64,000 bases of DNA from Alphaproteobacteria bacterium (lineage in GTDB: Bacteria; Pseudomonadota; Alphaproteobacteria; Rhizobiales; OSC116): NCBI GenBank assembly GCA_002400495.2, contig NVQL02000053.1:99188-163187 (forward strand), given 5' to 3'. The notes beneath the pieces are model-generated. The model searched no databases. It was given only the letters and a program-made list of their open reading frames with translations, and had not been told where the DNA came from. Below, piece after piece: positions 38,886-47,342 of the stretch. The position numbers and the translations under genes are program-made. The stretch's first letter is position 1. Every line of letters begins with the position of its first letter.

Positions 38886-41800
38886 TTAACGCCATCGAAA
38901 CCATCCTACGCATGCCCAAAGTGGTCATGACCGTCATGATGCTACTTCTAGTGGCAGGCGGCGCGGCCTACGTGTCCCTACCCAAAGAAAGCTTCCCCTC
39001 AATTGACATCCCGTATTTCTACGTATCTGTAGCCCAAAAAGGCATCTCACCTAAAGATGCCGAGCGCCTATTGGCCAAACCAATTGAAGACCGCTTAGAT
39101 GCCATTGATGGCCTCAAAAACATCAGCTCCACCTCAACCACAGGCCATGTATCAGTGTTTCTAGAATTCGATGTCAATGCCGACAAAGACGAAGCACTAA
39201 CCGACATTCGCGATGAGCTAGATGGCATTAACAACGAATTGCCAACCGATGCCGATGATGTAAAAATCACCGAAATCTCATTCACCGATCGCCCCGTGCT
39301 GTCAGTTGCTATTTACGGCGATGTCCCCGAACGCACACTTATAAAACATGCCAATGAGCTTAAAACAGTGCTCGAAGGCCTAGCCAATGCCCAAACCGTC
39401 ACCATTTCTGGCGACCGCGAAGAAGTGCTCGAAGTCCGCATCGATCAACTACGCCTCGAAGCCTATGATCTAACCGCCGCGCAACTACTCAACGCACTGG
39501 CCAGCAACAATGCCATGATAGCAGGCGGCACATTAGACAGTGGCCAAGGCTCATTCAACGTCGAAGTCCCAGGCCTCATCGAAAATGCCCAAGATGTATT
39601 TAACATGCCGCTCAAAACCGTCGGTGATACTGTGGTCACTTTTGGCGATGTCGCCACCGTCACCCGTACCTTTAAAGATGCCACTCAATATGCCTATGTA
39701 AATGGCCAACCCGCCATCACCATTGGCATATCCAAAAAACTCAACACCAATCTCATAGAAGTTGCCGATGAAATTCGCGCCGCCACTGAAGAAGTGGTCA
39801 AAGATTGGCCAAAAGGCATTTCATATTCTTATTTACTCGATCAATCAACCAGCACCAAAAGCCTGTTCAGATCACTCGAAGCCACGGTGCTAACCGCGGT
39901 TGTATTGGTCATCATCATGTGTATTGCCTTCTTGGGCGTGCGCCCCGCCATCCTCATCGGCATGTCAATCCCCATCTCCTTCATGATGGCCTTTATGGTG
40001 CTAGATTTCTTAGGCATGTCCATCAACATCATGGTCATGTTTGGTTTGGTAATCGCCGTTGGCGTGCTGGTCGATGACCCCATTGTGGTGGTCGAATATG
40101 CCGAACGAAAACTCATGGAAGGCGTGTCCAAAAAACAAGCCTTCATCATGGCCGCTCGCAAAATGTTCATCCCCGTCGTATTCGCCACCGCCACCACATT
40201 AGGCGCATTTGTGCCGCTGCTATTCTGGCCGGGCATCATCGGCAAATTCATGTCTTACTTGCCCATCGTGGTAATCGTAGTGATGAGCGCATCACTCATT
40301 TCGGCTTTGATTTTCATGCCCGTCATCGGCGCTTTCATCGCTAAAAATGATGTGACAGACGAAGAAAAAGAAGCCGCTGACATCGTCATGTATCCCGAAA
40401 AATTCCACCCCAGCAAAGTGCGTGGTGCCATCGGCGTCTATGTCCGCACCATGGCGGTTTTATTACGCCATCCCATCATCACCCTAACCATCGGTTTTGC
40501 CGTTGTTGGCGCAGGTTTTGTGGCATACATCCAAAACCCAACAGGCACCGAAGCCTTCCCCGCATCCGAGCCAGAATATGGCACAGTGTCCATCGTCACC
40601 CGTGGCAATTATTCACCCATCGAAGTTCGCGATATGCTGCTCGAAGTGCAAGATCAAGTGCTGCAAGTGCCAGGCATCCAAGACGTCATCCTCTCATTCG
40701 GCGGCGGCAACGGTTCTCCTCCTGACACAATCGGCAACCTACAATTACAATTACAACCGTGGGAAAAACGCATCCCTGCCGAAGAAATTTTCACCGACAT
40801 CCGCGCCCGTGTGGCCGATATTTCAGGCCTCGAAGTACAACTTTCCGTGCAAGAAGATGGCCCCCCATCAGGCAAAGACATTAACCTGCGGATCGAAACC
40901 AGCAATTATGATGACCTAATCTCATCCGTCACCAAACTCAGAAATTACGTCGAAAATGACCTCGGTGATACACTCGACCTCGAAGACGGCCGCCCCGCCC
41001 CAGGCATCGATTGGAAGCTCACTTTCGACCGCGCCGAAGCCTCAAAATTTGGCGTTGGCATCCGAGACATTGGCCCCTATATCCAACTCGTCACCGGCGG
41101 CGTCACCATCGGGTCTTACCGCCCGGCTGATGCTGTTGATGAACTAGACATCGTGGTGCGCCTGCCCAAAGCAGATCGTAATTTCGAAGCATTAGATGGC
41201 ATCCGCATCATCACCGCCAACGGCTTAATCCCCGTATCCAACTTCATCACCCGCAAAGCCGTGCCCAAAATTGGCAACATCACCAGACGCAATGGCATAT
41301 ACGCCATGAATGTCGCGGCAAACTTAACCGATGGCGTGGCCTCTGACCAAAAAATCAAACAAGTCCAAGCATGGGATGAAGAGCAAACATGGCCAGGTGA
41401 TCTTAAAATCATCTATGGCGGTGCAGCCGAGCAAACCGACGAAACCAACGCCTTCATCATCAAAGCTTTTGGCGGCGCGATGTTCCTCATTTTCTTGATC
41501 TTGCTACTCGAATATAACAGTTTTTACCAAGTGTTTGTCACGCTCACCACGGTCATCATGTCCATCTCTGGCGTGCTCATCGGCATGCTCATCACAGGCA
41601 TGACTTTCTCTGCCATCATGACAGGCCTCGGCATCGTGGCGCTGACAGGCATTGTGGTTAAAAACGGCATCGTGCTCATCGATACCTATAACGAATATAA
41701 CCGCAAACAAGGCGTTGAGCCAGTCAAAGCCATGCTCATCACCGCAGCCCAGCGCATTCGTCCCGTACTACTAACCGCCATCGTTACCGCCCTAGGCGTG

Positions 41801-42151
41801 CTGCCCATGGCCTTCAACATCGAGTTCGATTTCATCAGACGCGAAGTTGTACTAGGCGGCCTCGCAGGCACAATTTTCATTCATCTGTCAGCCGCCTTGG
41901 TGTCTGGCCTACTCTTCTCAACCCTGCTAACGCTGATTATGGTGCCCGTAATGATCACCGCCCCATCAGTGATCAAAGCAGGCTTTATCGAAAAACGCGA
42001 CTGGCTAATGAACCTGTTGCGCAAAAAGCAAAAAGCTCAAGATGACGCCGAAGAAGAAAATTCTGATGCTGTTGCAGATCAAGACAATGATGAGAAGGAT
42101 AAAAAACCTTCCATCTCAATCGGCGAACCAGAAACCGCTGCCGCCGAATAG
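38882..42151 (+). CDS. RND efflux transporter permease subunit
   Basis: A 1089-residue pump of the AcrB/CusA superfamily with the usual twelve transmembrane helices and two large periplasmic domains. Segment 4 contains FGLVIAVGVLVDDPIVVVEY with the proton-relay Asp pair. Segment 10 contains LTGIVVKNGIVLIDTYNEY. The C-terminus has an extra acidic and Lys-rich cytoplasmic tail of about 60 residues. The metal-specific CusA methionines are not evident, so drug-type or lipid-like export is more likely. It is coupled to the adaptor gene and ends just before a strong terminator. Confidence 0.93.
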   Translation: MINAIETILRMPKVVMTVMMLLLVAGGAAYVSLPKESFPSIDIPYFYVSVAQKGISPKDAERLLAKPIEDRLDAIDGLKNISSTSTTGHVSVFLEFDVNADKDEALTDIRDELDGINNELPTDADDVKITEISFTDRPVLSVAIYGDVPERTLIKHANELKTVLEGLANAQTVTISGDREEVLEVRIDQLRLEAYDLTAAQLLNALASNNAMIAGGTLDSGQGSFNVEVPGLIENAQDVFNMPLKTVGDTVVTFGDVATVTRTFKDATQYAYVNGQPAITIGISKKLNTNLIEVADEIRAATEEVVKDWPKGISYSYLLDQSTSTKSLFRSLEATVLTAVVLVIIMCIAFLGVRPAILIGMSIPISFMMAFMVLDFLGMSINIMVMFGLVIAVGVLVDDPIVVVEYAERKLMEGVSKKQAFIMAARKMFIPVVFATATTLGAFVPLLFWPGIIGKFMSYLPIVVIVVMSASLISALIFMPVIGAFIAKNDVTDEEKEAADIVMYPEKFHPSKVRGAIGVYVRTMAVLLRHPIITLTIGFAVVGAGFVAYIQNPTGTEAFPASEPEYGTVSIVTRGNYSPIEVRDMLLEVQDQVLQVPGIQDVILSFGGGNGSPPDTIGNLQLQLQPWEKRIPAEEIFTDIRARVADISGLEVQLSVQEDGPPSGKDINLRIETSNYDDLISSVTKLRNYVENDLGDTLDLEDGRPAPGIDWKLTFDRAEASKFGVGIRDIGPYIQLVTGGVTIGSYRPADAVDELDIVVRLPKADRNFEALDGIRIITANGLIPVSNFITRKAVPKIGNITRRNGIYAMNVAANLTDGVASDQKIKQVQAWDEEQTWPGDLKIIYGGAAEQTDETNAFIIKAFGGAMFLIFLILLLEYNSFYQVFVTLTTVIMSISGVLIGMLITGMTFSAIMTGLGIVALTGIVVKNGIVLIDTYNEYNRKQGVEPVKAMLITAAQRIRPVLLTAIVTALGVLPMAFNIEFDFIRREVVLGGLAGTIFIHLSAALVSGLLFSTLLTLIMVPVMITAPSVIKAGFIEKRDWLMNLLRKKQKAQDDAEEENSDAVADQDNDEKDKKPSISIGEPETAAAE

Positions 42152-42171
42152 GCAAACAAATCATATAATAC

Positions 42172-42208
42172 AAAAAAGGCCACCTGCTCAAAACAGGTGG
42201 CCTTTTTT
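42172..42208 (+). terminator. Rho-independent terminator after the RND operon
   Basis: A perfect 9-bp GC-rich stem (42178-42186 with 42194-42202) with a seven-base loop is flanked by six A upstream and six T downstream. It lies 20 bases after the pump gene and can work in both directions. Confidence 0.95.
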
Positions 42209-42281
42209 CTTCCCTTGCTATTTCCCTAAGCCTCATCTATCGTGTTAACGATAATATAGATTTATTTAACAAGAGTAATAT

Positions 42282-43223
42282 ATGACCCAATCATCACCCA
42301 TGCGCCCCCTTATGCGTCCAGGCCAACCGCGCCGCCAAACCCACAAAGGCCAAGTTTCCGAAATCATCGTCATCGATAAAGATGGCCAAAATCGCTCATG
42401 CGTTTACGAAACTGGCGACCTAATCGAAGCCCCAAACTGGACACATGATGGCAAATGGCTCATCTATAACGGCGATGGCCGCCTGTTCAAAATCTCACCA
42501 GATGGCAAAGACGGCCCTCACCGCATCAACACCTATCCAGTCGAAAACCTAAACAACGACCACGTCCTCTCCCCAGATGGCGAAAACATCTACATCTCAG
42601 CCAATGATGGCCATCTATATGAAGTCGCCATTGCAGGCGGCACACCCCGCAAAATCTCCAACGATCACGGCCCCGTAGGCAAATTCCGCTACTACCTCCA
42701 CGGCGTCTCACCAGATAACAAAACCCTAATCTACATCGGCATCGAACGCGACGCCAACAACAAACAAATCTCCGCAATCTACGCCATCCCCACCCAAGGC
42801 GGCCCAGACGTAAAACTAACCGACGGCAACCACTATGTAGACGGCTGCGAATACACCCCAGACGGCGAATGGATTTATTACAACTCCGAACAAGTCGCCA
42901 AACGCGAAGGCCACGCCCAAATCTTCCGCATGCGCCCAGACGGCAGCGAACAAGAACAACTAACCTTCGATGACCGCGTCAACTGGTTCCCGCATTTCCC
43001 CCGCGATGGCCACATGATCATGTACATAAGTTTTCCATCCGACACAATCGGCCACCCCGCCGATAAAGAAGTAAAAATCAACACAATGGATTTAGAAGGC
43101 AAAAACATAAAAACCATAGACCAATTCAACGGCGGCCAAGGCACCGTAAACGTAAACTCATGGTCCCCAGACAACGTCCGCTTCGCCTATGTAGCCTACA
43201 CCTACCCCGATGGTAAAAAATAA
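42282..43223 (+). CDS. TolB-like beta-propeller (PD40 repeat) protein
   Basis: A 313-residue protein built of repeated PD40/WD40-like blades. Recurrent motifs include WTHDGKWLIYNGDGRL, LSPDGENIYISANDG, VSPDNKTLIYIG, YTPDGEWIYYNSEQ and WSPDNVRFAYVAYTYPDG. No signal peptide is present, so it is cytoplasmic, unlike TolB itself. Proteins of this type in Alphaproteobacteria are annotated as DPP6-N-terminal-like or biopolymer-transporter-like, with no known activity. Its last ten codons (VAYTYPDGKK) reappear about 150 bases downstream. Confidence 0.8.
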   Translation: MTQSSPMRPLMRPGQPRRQTHKGQVSEIIVIDKDGQNRSCVYETGDLIEAPNWTHDGKWLIYNGDGRLFKISPDGKDGPHRINTYPVENLNNDHVLSPDGENIYISANDGHLYEVAIAGGTPRKISNDHGPVGKFRYYLHGVSPDNKTLIYIGIERDANNKQISAIYAIPTQGGPDVKLTDGNHYVDGCEYTPDGEWIYYNSEQVAKREGHAQIFRMRPDGSEQEQLTFDDRVNWFPHFPRDGHMIMYISFPSDTIGHPADKEVKINTMDLEGKNIKTIDQFNGGQGTVNVNSWSPDNVRFAYVAYTYPDGKK

Positions 43224-43374
43224 CACCCATCGCTAACAAAATATCGCAAGTGGCGACATAAAGCGCGAACAGCGCTCGTCGCCACTGCGACGCCCATGCG
43301 GAGGCTCTTGCGCAGCAAGAAATAGCCGCGAGCTATAACATGTCGCATACACATATCCAGACGGTAAAAAATAG
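43224..43374. repeat. Small inserted element with hairpin and duplicated gene tail
   Basis: This stretch contains an inverted repeat GTGGCGAC...GTCGCCAC (about 43250-43285) with inner symmetry AGCGC...GCGCT. It ends with a second copy of the preceding gene's last codons: 43342-43374 again encodes VAYTYPDGKK and a stop, using mostly different synonymous codons. It looks like a small REP-like or miniature element that landed at the gene end. Confidence 0.6.
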
Positions 43375-43380
43375 AAATAT

Positions 43381-43896
43381 TTAAAACAAATCAAGTTGCT
43401 CCGAAGGAACCAAAATTCCCTCGAGCTCCAACAATATCCGCTTATTCTCCATCCCCCCACCAAACCCAGTCATAGACCCATCCGCCCCAATAATCCGATG
43501 ACACGGCACAATAATCGGCAGATGATTAGCATGATTAGCCCCACCCACAGCCCGACTAGCCCCAGGTTTCCCCAACACATGCGCAATGTCCCCATAAGAC
43601 GCAGTCACCCCATACCCAACATCCATTAGCGCCTCCCAAACAGAAACCTGAAATTCACTCCCCCGCATAGCCAACGGAATATCAAACACCCTCAACTCCC
43701 CAGCAAAATAAGCTTCCAACTGCTCAACCGCATACCCAAGCGCCCCAGCATCCTCAACCCATTCATCCTCCACCAAAAACTGCTCACTCTCCCCAAACGC
43801 TGTCCGCCACAAAACCCCATCGCTCCCCGCCACCAAAAAATTCCCAACGGGGCTGGACATAAATGTATAATAAATTTTTGATAAATTTTCTGCCAT
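43381..43896 (-). CDS. ogt: Methylated-DNA--protein-cysteine methyltransferase
   Basis: A 171-residue suicide repair enzyme that removes methyl groups from O6-methylguanine. The acceptor cysteine is in IIVPCHRIIGADGSMTGFGG, and the helix-turn-helix region EFQVSVWEALMDVGYG and the Asn hinge ASRAVGGANHANH are intact. The N-terminal domain is the short Ogt-like form with no Ada regulatory part. It is monocistronic and convergent with the beta-propeller gene. Confidence 0.93.
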   Translation of the reverse strand: MAENLSKIYYTFMSSPVGNFLVAGSDGVLWRTAFGESEQFLVEDEWVEDAGALGYAVEQLEAYFAGELRVFDIPLAMRGSEFQVSVWEALMDVGYGVTASYGDIAHVLGKPGASRAVGGANHANHLPIIVPCHRIIGADGSMTGFGGGMENKRILLELEGILVPSEQLDLF

Positions 43897-44115
43897 TGCA
43901 CAAGTATATGCTTATAAATATTTCATTGTCGAATGAATAATAATTAAACATAAAGCCTCCAAATTCTCAATCAATCACCTCTTACGACTACCAACAAACC
44001 AAATTTAAGTGCCTTATATTTTCTAATTACCCGTTGATTTAATTAAGTCGTTAAGTTAATGTATGTTCAGAGTTAAAGACTAATTAACTTAATAACGAAT
44101 TATGAAAGTATTATT

Positions 44116-44622
44116 ATGACCAAACTAACAAAAAACACACAAAATGTTATTAAAGGAATCCACAAATTTAATGACGAAATTAAAACCAACCCACAATTAC
44201 AGGATAGATTGTCAAGAACTCGCGCTTGGTATGCTGTAAAAAATGAAAACGGCACTTGGTCATTAGGGGCAAGCAAATTCATAGGATATCAAGGTTTAAA
44301 TGCAGAAGAATATTTGAAAAATAGTCAAAACCTTGACGGAAGAAAAACAGAACTACATCTTTCAAAGTGGTTTACCGAAGTTACTGATGATGAGTTAAGC
44401 GAGATATTATGGGATAAATTAGCAGAATTACTAGAGCCATATGGAAAAGAACCCAATAGTGCAGTTCGATTTAGTATTCTTGATAAAGATTGGGATGAAC
44501 AGTTAACCGCAGATGGAGCTGAACACCAACAACGAAAAATTATAGAATTAATAATTGAAATTAGCAAAACTCTATCCGCTGAAAATCTAAAACAGCTGAA
44601 ACTCAAATTAGCTGGACAGTGA
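44116..44622 (+). CDS. Hypothetical protein
   Basis: A 168-residue soluble, highly charged protein I do not recognise. A motif-like stretch lies at residues about 37-65 (RAWYAVKNENGTWSLGASKF followed by IGYQGLNAEEYL). This is reminiscent of proteins that accompany HNH nucleases, but I cannot support that. The second half is helical and rich in Asp, Glu and Leu. Its codon usage (AAT, ATA, TTA rich) is more AT-biased than its neighbours on both sides, which hints at recent acquisition. It stands alone, with AT-rich flanks of about 220 and 160 bases and an imperfect inverted repeat downstream (44651-44662 with 44715-44727). Confidence 0.65.
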   Translation: MTKLTKNTQNVIKGIHKFNDEIKTNPQLQDRLSRTRAWYAVKNENGTWSLGASKFIGYQGLNAEEYLKNSQNLDGRKTELHLSKWFTEVTDDELSEILWDKLAELLEPYGKEPNSAVRFSILDKDWDEQLTADGAEHQQRKIIELIIEISKTLSAENLKQLKLKLAGQ

Positions 44623-44784
44623 CATAAATTAACATGATTTCACCATTAACTGAAGCAGGTTTGCAACGTTTCTAATAAACAACCAAAATCGTTATATCAT
44701 TAAACACAGACCGAAAACCTGCTTTCACTGTCTCTAATTAACACATTGCCAATAAAATACCCCCCGCTTTATAAAAATTATACA

Positions 44785-45696
44785 TTACTTGTTCCGAGCC
44801 GCCTCAGCCTTGCCAATAAACTTCACAACCTGCTCACCCCCCTCAGCCAACATCCTCTGCCCCTCAACATCCAATATCCCATCAATATGAGCCGCAATAT
44901 TCTCAGGCCTCTGCTCCTCAGGCGGCAAATATACCCCCTCAGTCTCATAAATCCGCACTGCCGAATAAACCCCCGCCCCCGCACATAATACCAGCCGAGA
45001 TGGTGCATCTTCATGCGCCAAATAAACCAACCCAGCCGTCACACTCTCCACCGTCATCAAGTCATTAGACACCGCACTGCCCAAATGCTCAGTCATCCGC
45101 GTCGCCGCCACAGGCGCCAACGCATTCACCCGAATGTCATATACCACACCCTCCAAATGCAACGTATTCATCAACCCAACCAGCCCCATCTTAGCCGCCC
45201 CATAATTAGATTGCCCAAAATTCCCATAAAGCCCAGATGTCGAGGTCGTCATAACAATCCGCCCATATTTCTGTTCGCGCATAACATTCCACACCGCCTT
45301 ACAACAATTCACCGCCCCCCTTAAATGCACATCCAACACCAAATTAAAATCATCAAGCTCCATCTTGGCAAAACTTTTATCCCGCAAAATCCCCGCATTA
45401 TTCACCAAAACATCAACCCGCCCCCACTTCTCCATCGCCGCCGCAACCATAGCCGCCACTTGCGCCTCATCAGTCACATTCGCCCCATCAGCAATCGCCT
45501 CACCCCCAGCCGCAATAATCTCCTGCACCACCAGTTCAGCCACATTCGCAGAGCCGCCCTCACCACCAACCGATCCCCCCAAATCATTGACCACAATTTT
45601 CGCCCCCCGCCGGGCAAGTTCCAAAGCATGCGAACGCCCCAAACCATTGCCCGCACCAGTCACAATCGCCACTTGTCCATCAAATCTCATACTCAT
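44785..45696 (-). CDS. SDR-family dehydrogenase (17-beta-HSD4/3-hydroxyacyl-CoA dehydrogenase-like)
   Basis: A 303-residue SDR. The cofactor motif is VTGAGNGLGRSHALELARRG, followed by the longer VVNDLGGSVGGEG insertion and NNAGILRDKSFAKM. These two segments mark the group containing the dehydrogenase part of peroxisomal multifunctional enzyme type 2. The catalytic Ser and Tyr-x3-Lys are in TTSTSGLYGNFGQSNYGAAK. It may oxidise 3-hydroxyacyl-CoA or steroid-like substrates. It is monocistronic and diverges from the DUF985 cupin gene. Confidence 0.86.
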   Translation of the reverse strand: MSMRFDGQVAIVTGAGNGLGRSHALELARRGAKIVVNDLGGSVGGEGGSANVAELVVQEIIAAGGEAIADGANVTDEAQVAAMVAAAMEKWGRVDVLVNNAGILRDKSFAKMELDDFNLVLDVHLRGAVNCCKAVWNVMREQKYGRIVMTTSTSGLYGNFGQSNYGAAKMGLVGLMNTLHLEGVVYDIRVNALAPVAATRMTEHLGSAVSNDLMTVESVTAGLVYLAHEDAPSRLVLCAGAGVYSAVRIYETEGVYLPPEEQRPENIAAHIDGILDVEGQRMLAEGGEQVVKFIGKAEAARNK

Positions 45697-45790
45697 TCGC
45701 TACCCCAAATTCAAAAGCTGTTTATTCATAATCCCACCCATGTTATACCTCATAACATTAGTCGACAACCAAACAAATAAAGCAAAAATA

Positions 45791-46219
45791 ATGACAATGA
45801 CCGCCGATGAAATCATCACCAAACTTAAGCTACAACCCCACCCAGAAGGCGGCCATTATCGCCAAACATGGATAGCCGACGGCCCAGATCGCCCCGCAGG
45901 CACCTGCATCTATTTCTTATTAAAAAAAGGTGAAGTTAGCCAATGGCATCAGGTCGATGTCACCGAAATTTGGCACTATTATGCAGGCGCCCCCGCCATC
46001 GTTTCAATTTCAGAAACCGATCAAGGCCCACGCGAAGACAAAGTTTTAGGCCCAGATCTATTCAACCAACAAGCCCCACAAATCATCGTCCCGCCACATT
46101 ACTGGCAATCCACCCGATCAACAGGTGATTATACACTGGTCGGCTGCACCGTCTCTCCTGCATTCCAATTCGAACATTTTGTACTAGCAGAACCAGGTTT
46201 TGACATTCCAGCAAGCTAA
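45791..46219 (+). CDS. DUF985-family cupin protein
   Basis: A 142-residue cupin of the DUF985 (YML079-like) family. It starts with HPEGGHYRQTW and carries CIYFLLKKGEVSQWHQVD, EIWHYYAGAPA and the C-terminal GCTVSPAFQFEHFVL. I place the start at ATG 45791; a longer open frame that begins antisense to the SDR gene has no coding support. Family members bind small ligands in a jelly roll and have no firmly established reaction. Confidence 0.88.
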   Translation: MTMTADEIITKLKLQPHPEGGHYRQTWIADGPDRPAGTCIYFLLKKGEVSQWHQVDVTEIWHYYAGAPAIVSISETDQGPREDKVLGPDLFNQQAPQIIVPPHYWQSTRSTGDYTLVGCTVSPAFQFEHFVLAEPGFDIPAS

Positions 46220-46298
46220 AACGCCGTCATGCCAAACCACCAAACGGAATAATCTCCCGCGCTTTGGCATGATATTCACCACCCAACCAATCGCCCAA

Positions 46299-46967
46299 TC
46301 ATTCATCAGCACAAAGCCCCGATGCCGCCAACATATCCGCAATATCTCGCTGCTTCGTATAAAGAATCTCAGCCCCCGCAACATGCTCTTCGCCTGTTGC
46401 CACAATACGAAACCCATTTTCATAAGTCAGTATTCTACTATCTTCGTCATAGTCAGACCTATTCCACATTTCAATCTGTCCATGCAATTCATGCTCAAGG
46501 CTGCGTATATTATCATCCACCTTACGGCCTTTTAACGCCTCAAAATCAGGATTACGACTGTCAAAAATAAACCGCCCATTTAGCGCTAGATGAGCCGCAA
46601 TACTCGCCAACAGCTTCAACTGATCAGCCGCAGTCAAAAACACCTGAAAACTATGCCCCGTCAAAATCACCAAATCAAATTTCCGCTCAAGCCGCACATT
46701 TCGCGCATCACCCTGCACCCACGTCACCAATCCACCACCATCACGCCCCCGCGCAATATCCAACATCGCCTCAGCAGGCTCAACCCCAGTCACCTCAGCA
46801 CCAAGCTTCGCCAACCCCACCGCCAATTCACCAGTCCCACAACCAAGGTCCAAAATAGACATGCCAGGCATAGCCATTCCCAAACAATATTCAAAATCCA
46901 CCCTATTCTGGCTCGCACTATCATAAAATTGCGCCAATAATGGATCCGTATATAAATCTTCTTCCAT
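46299..46967 (-). CDS. Class I SAM-dependent methyltransferase (probably truncated by an in-frame TGA)
   Basis: A methyltransferase of about 222 residues. Motif I is ILDLGCGTGELAVGLAKLG, followed by VTGVEPAEAMLDIAR, VQGDARNVRL and the post-II region DLVILTGHSFQVF. It starts at ATG 46967, behind GGGA with six-base spacing; an upstream TTG/ATG pair is less likely. The frame stops at TGA 46299-46301. It then continues in frame for 24 codons (LGDWLGGEYHAKAREII and more) to a second TGA at 46227, matching the usual C-terminal strand of this family (GDW...REII). A nonsense mutation is likely. The substrate is unknown. Confidence 0.82.
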   Translation of the reverse strand: MEEDLYTDPLLAQFYDSASQNRVDFEYCLGMAMPGMSILDLGCGTGELAVGLAKLGAEVTGVEPAEAMLDIARGRDGGGLVTWVQGDARNVRLERKFDLVILTGHSFQVFLTAADQLKLLASIAAHLALNGRFIFDSRNPDFEALKGRKVDDNIRSLEHELHGQIEMWNRSDYDEDSRILTYENGFRIVATGEEHVAGAEILYTKQRDIADMLAASGLCADE

Positions 46968-47342
46968 ATCATTTCCCAGCATCAAAAAATTATGGCGCCA
47001 AATGTAGTTTGTGTGTGTTTAATCATTGTGGCGGCATTAGCATAAAATAGCTTAATGCCTTTGTTGTTCGCAACTGAATACACTCAATTAAAAATGTTTT
47101 CATGCAAATCAGCACAAGCCATTCATTGGCTTGCTATCATGCCATCATCTAGCTCATCATAAATTATAATAAAATGGAAATTTTCATCTCTATTGCCCAA
47201 TAACCACATTGACAATCAGCGATAATTTGCTCGCCAAAAATTTGGCATTAGGGGCTTAATGATTGCGAACTGATTGTCCGTTTTCATCAGTACAACAGTT
47301 AGAAGCCTTATAACCCATAGGCTTCTAACGCAATCTACAGCA
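46968..47342. other. Intergenic region with two inverted repeats
   Basis: No gene is visible in this stretch. It contains the perfect hairpin at 47298-47329 and a wider pair GACAATCAG...CTGATTGTC about 55 bases apart (near 47211-47280). The rest is AT-rich. Confidence 0.5.
47298..47329 (-). terminator. Hairpin downstream of the dehydratase gene
   Basis: A perfect 10-bp stem (47298-47307 with 47320-47329) lies 14 bases after the stop codon of the minus-strand dehydratase gene. It lacks a T tract on that strand, so it may be a stability hairpin rather than a classical terminator. Confidence 0.5.

Noticed and set aside
39841..40251. Minus-strand frame inside the RND pump gene
   Set aside because: It is antisense to conserved transmembrane segments of the pump, which are clearly coding on the plus strand.
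45365..45790. N-terminal extension of the DUF985 cupin frame
   Set aside because: The extension is antisense to the SDR gene; the family start and the local context place the true ATG at 45791.
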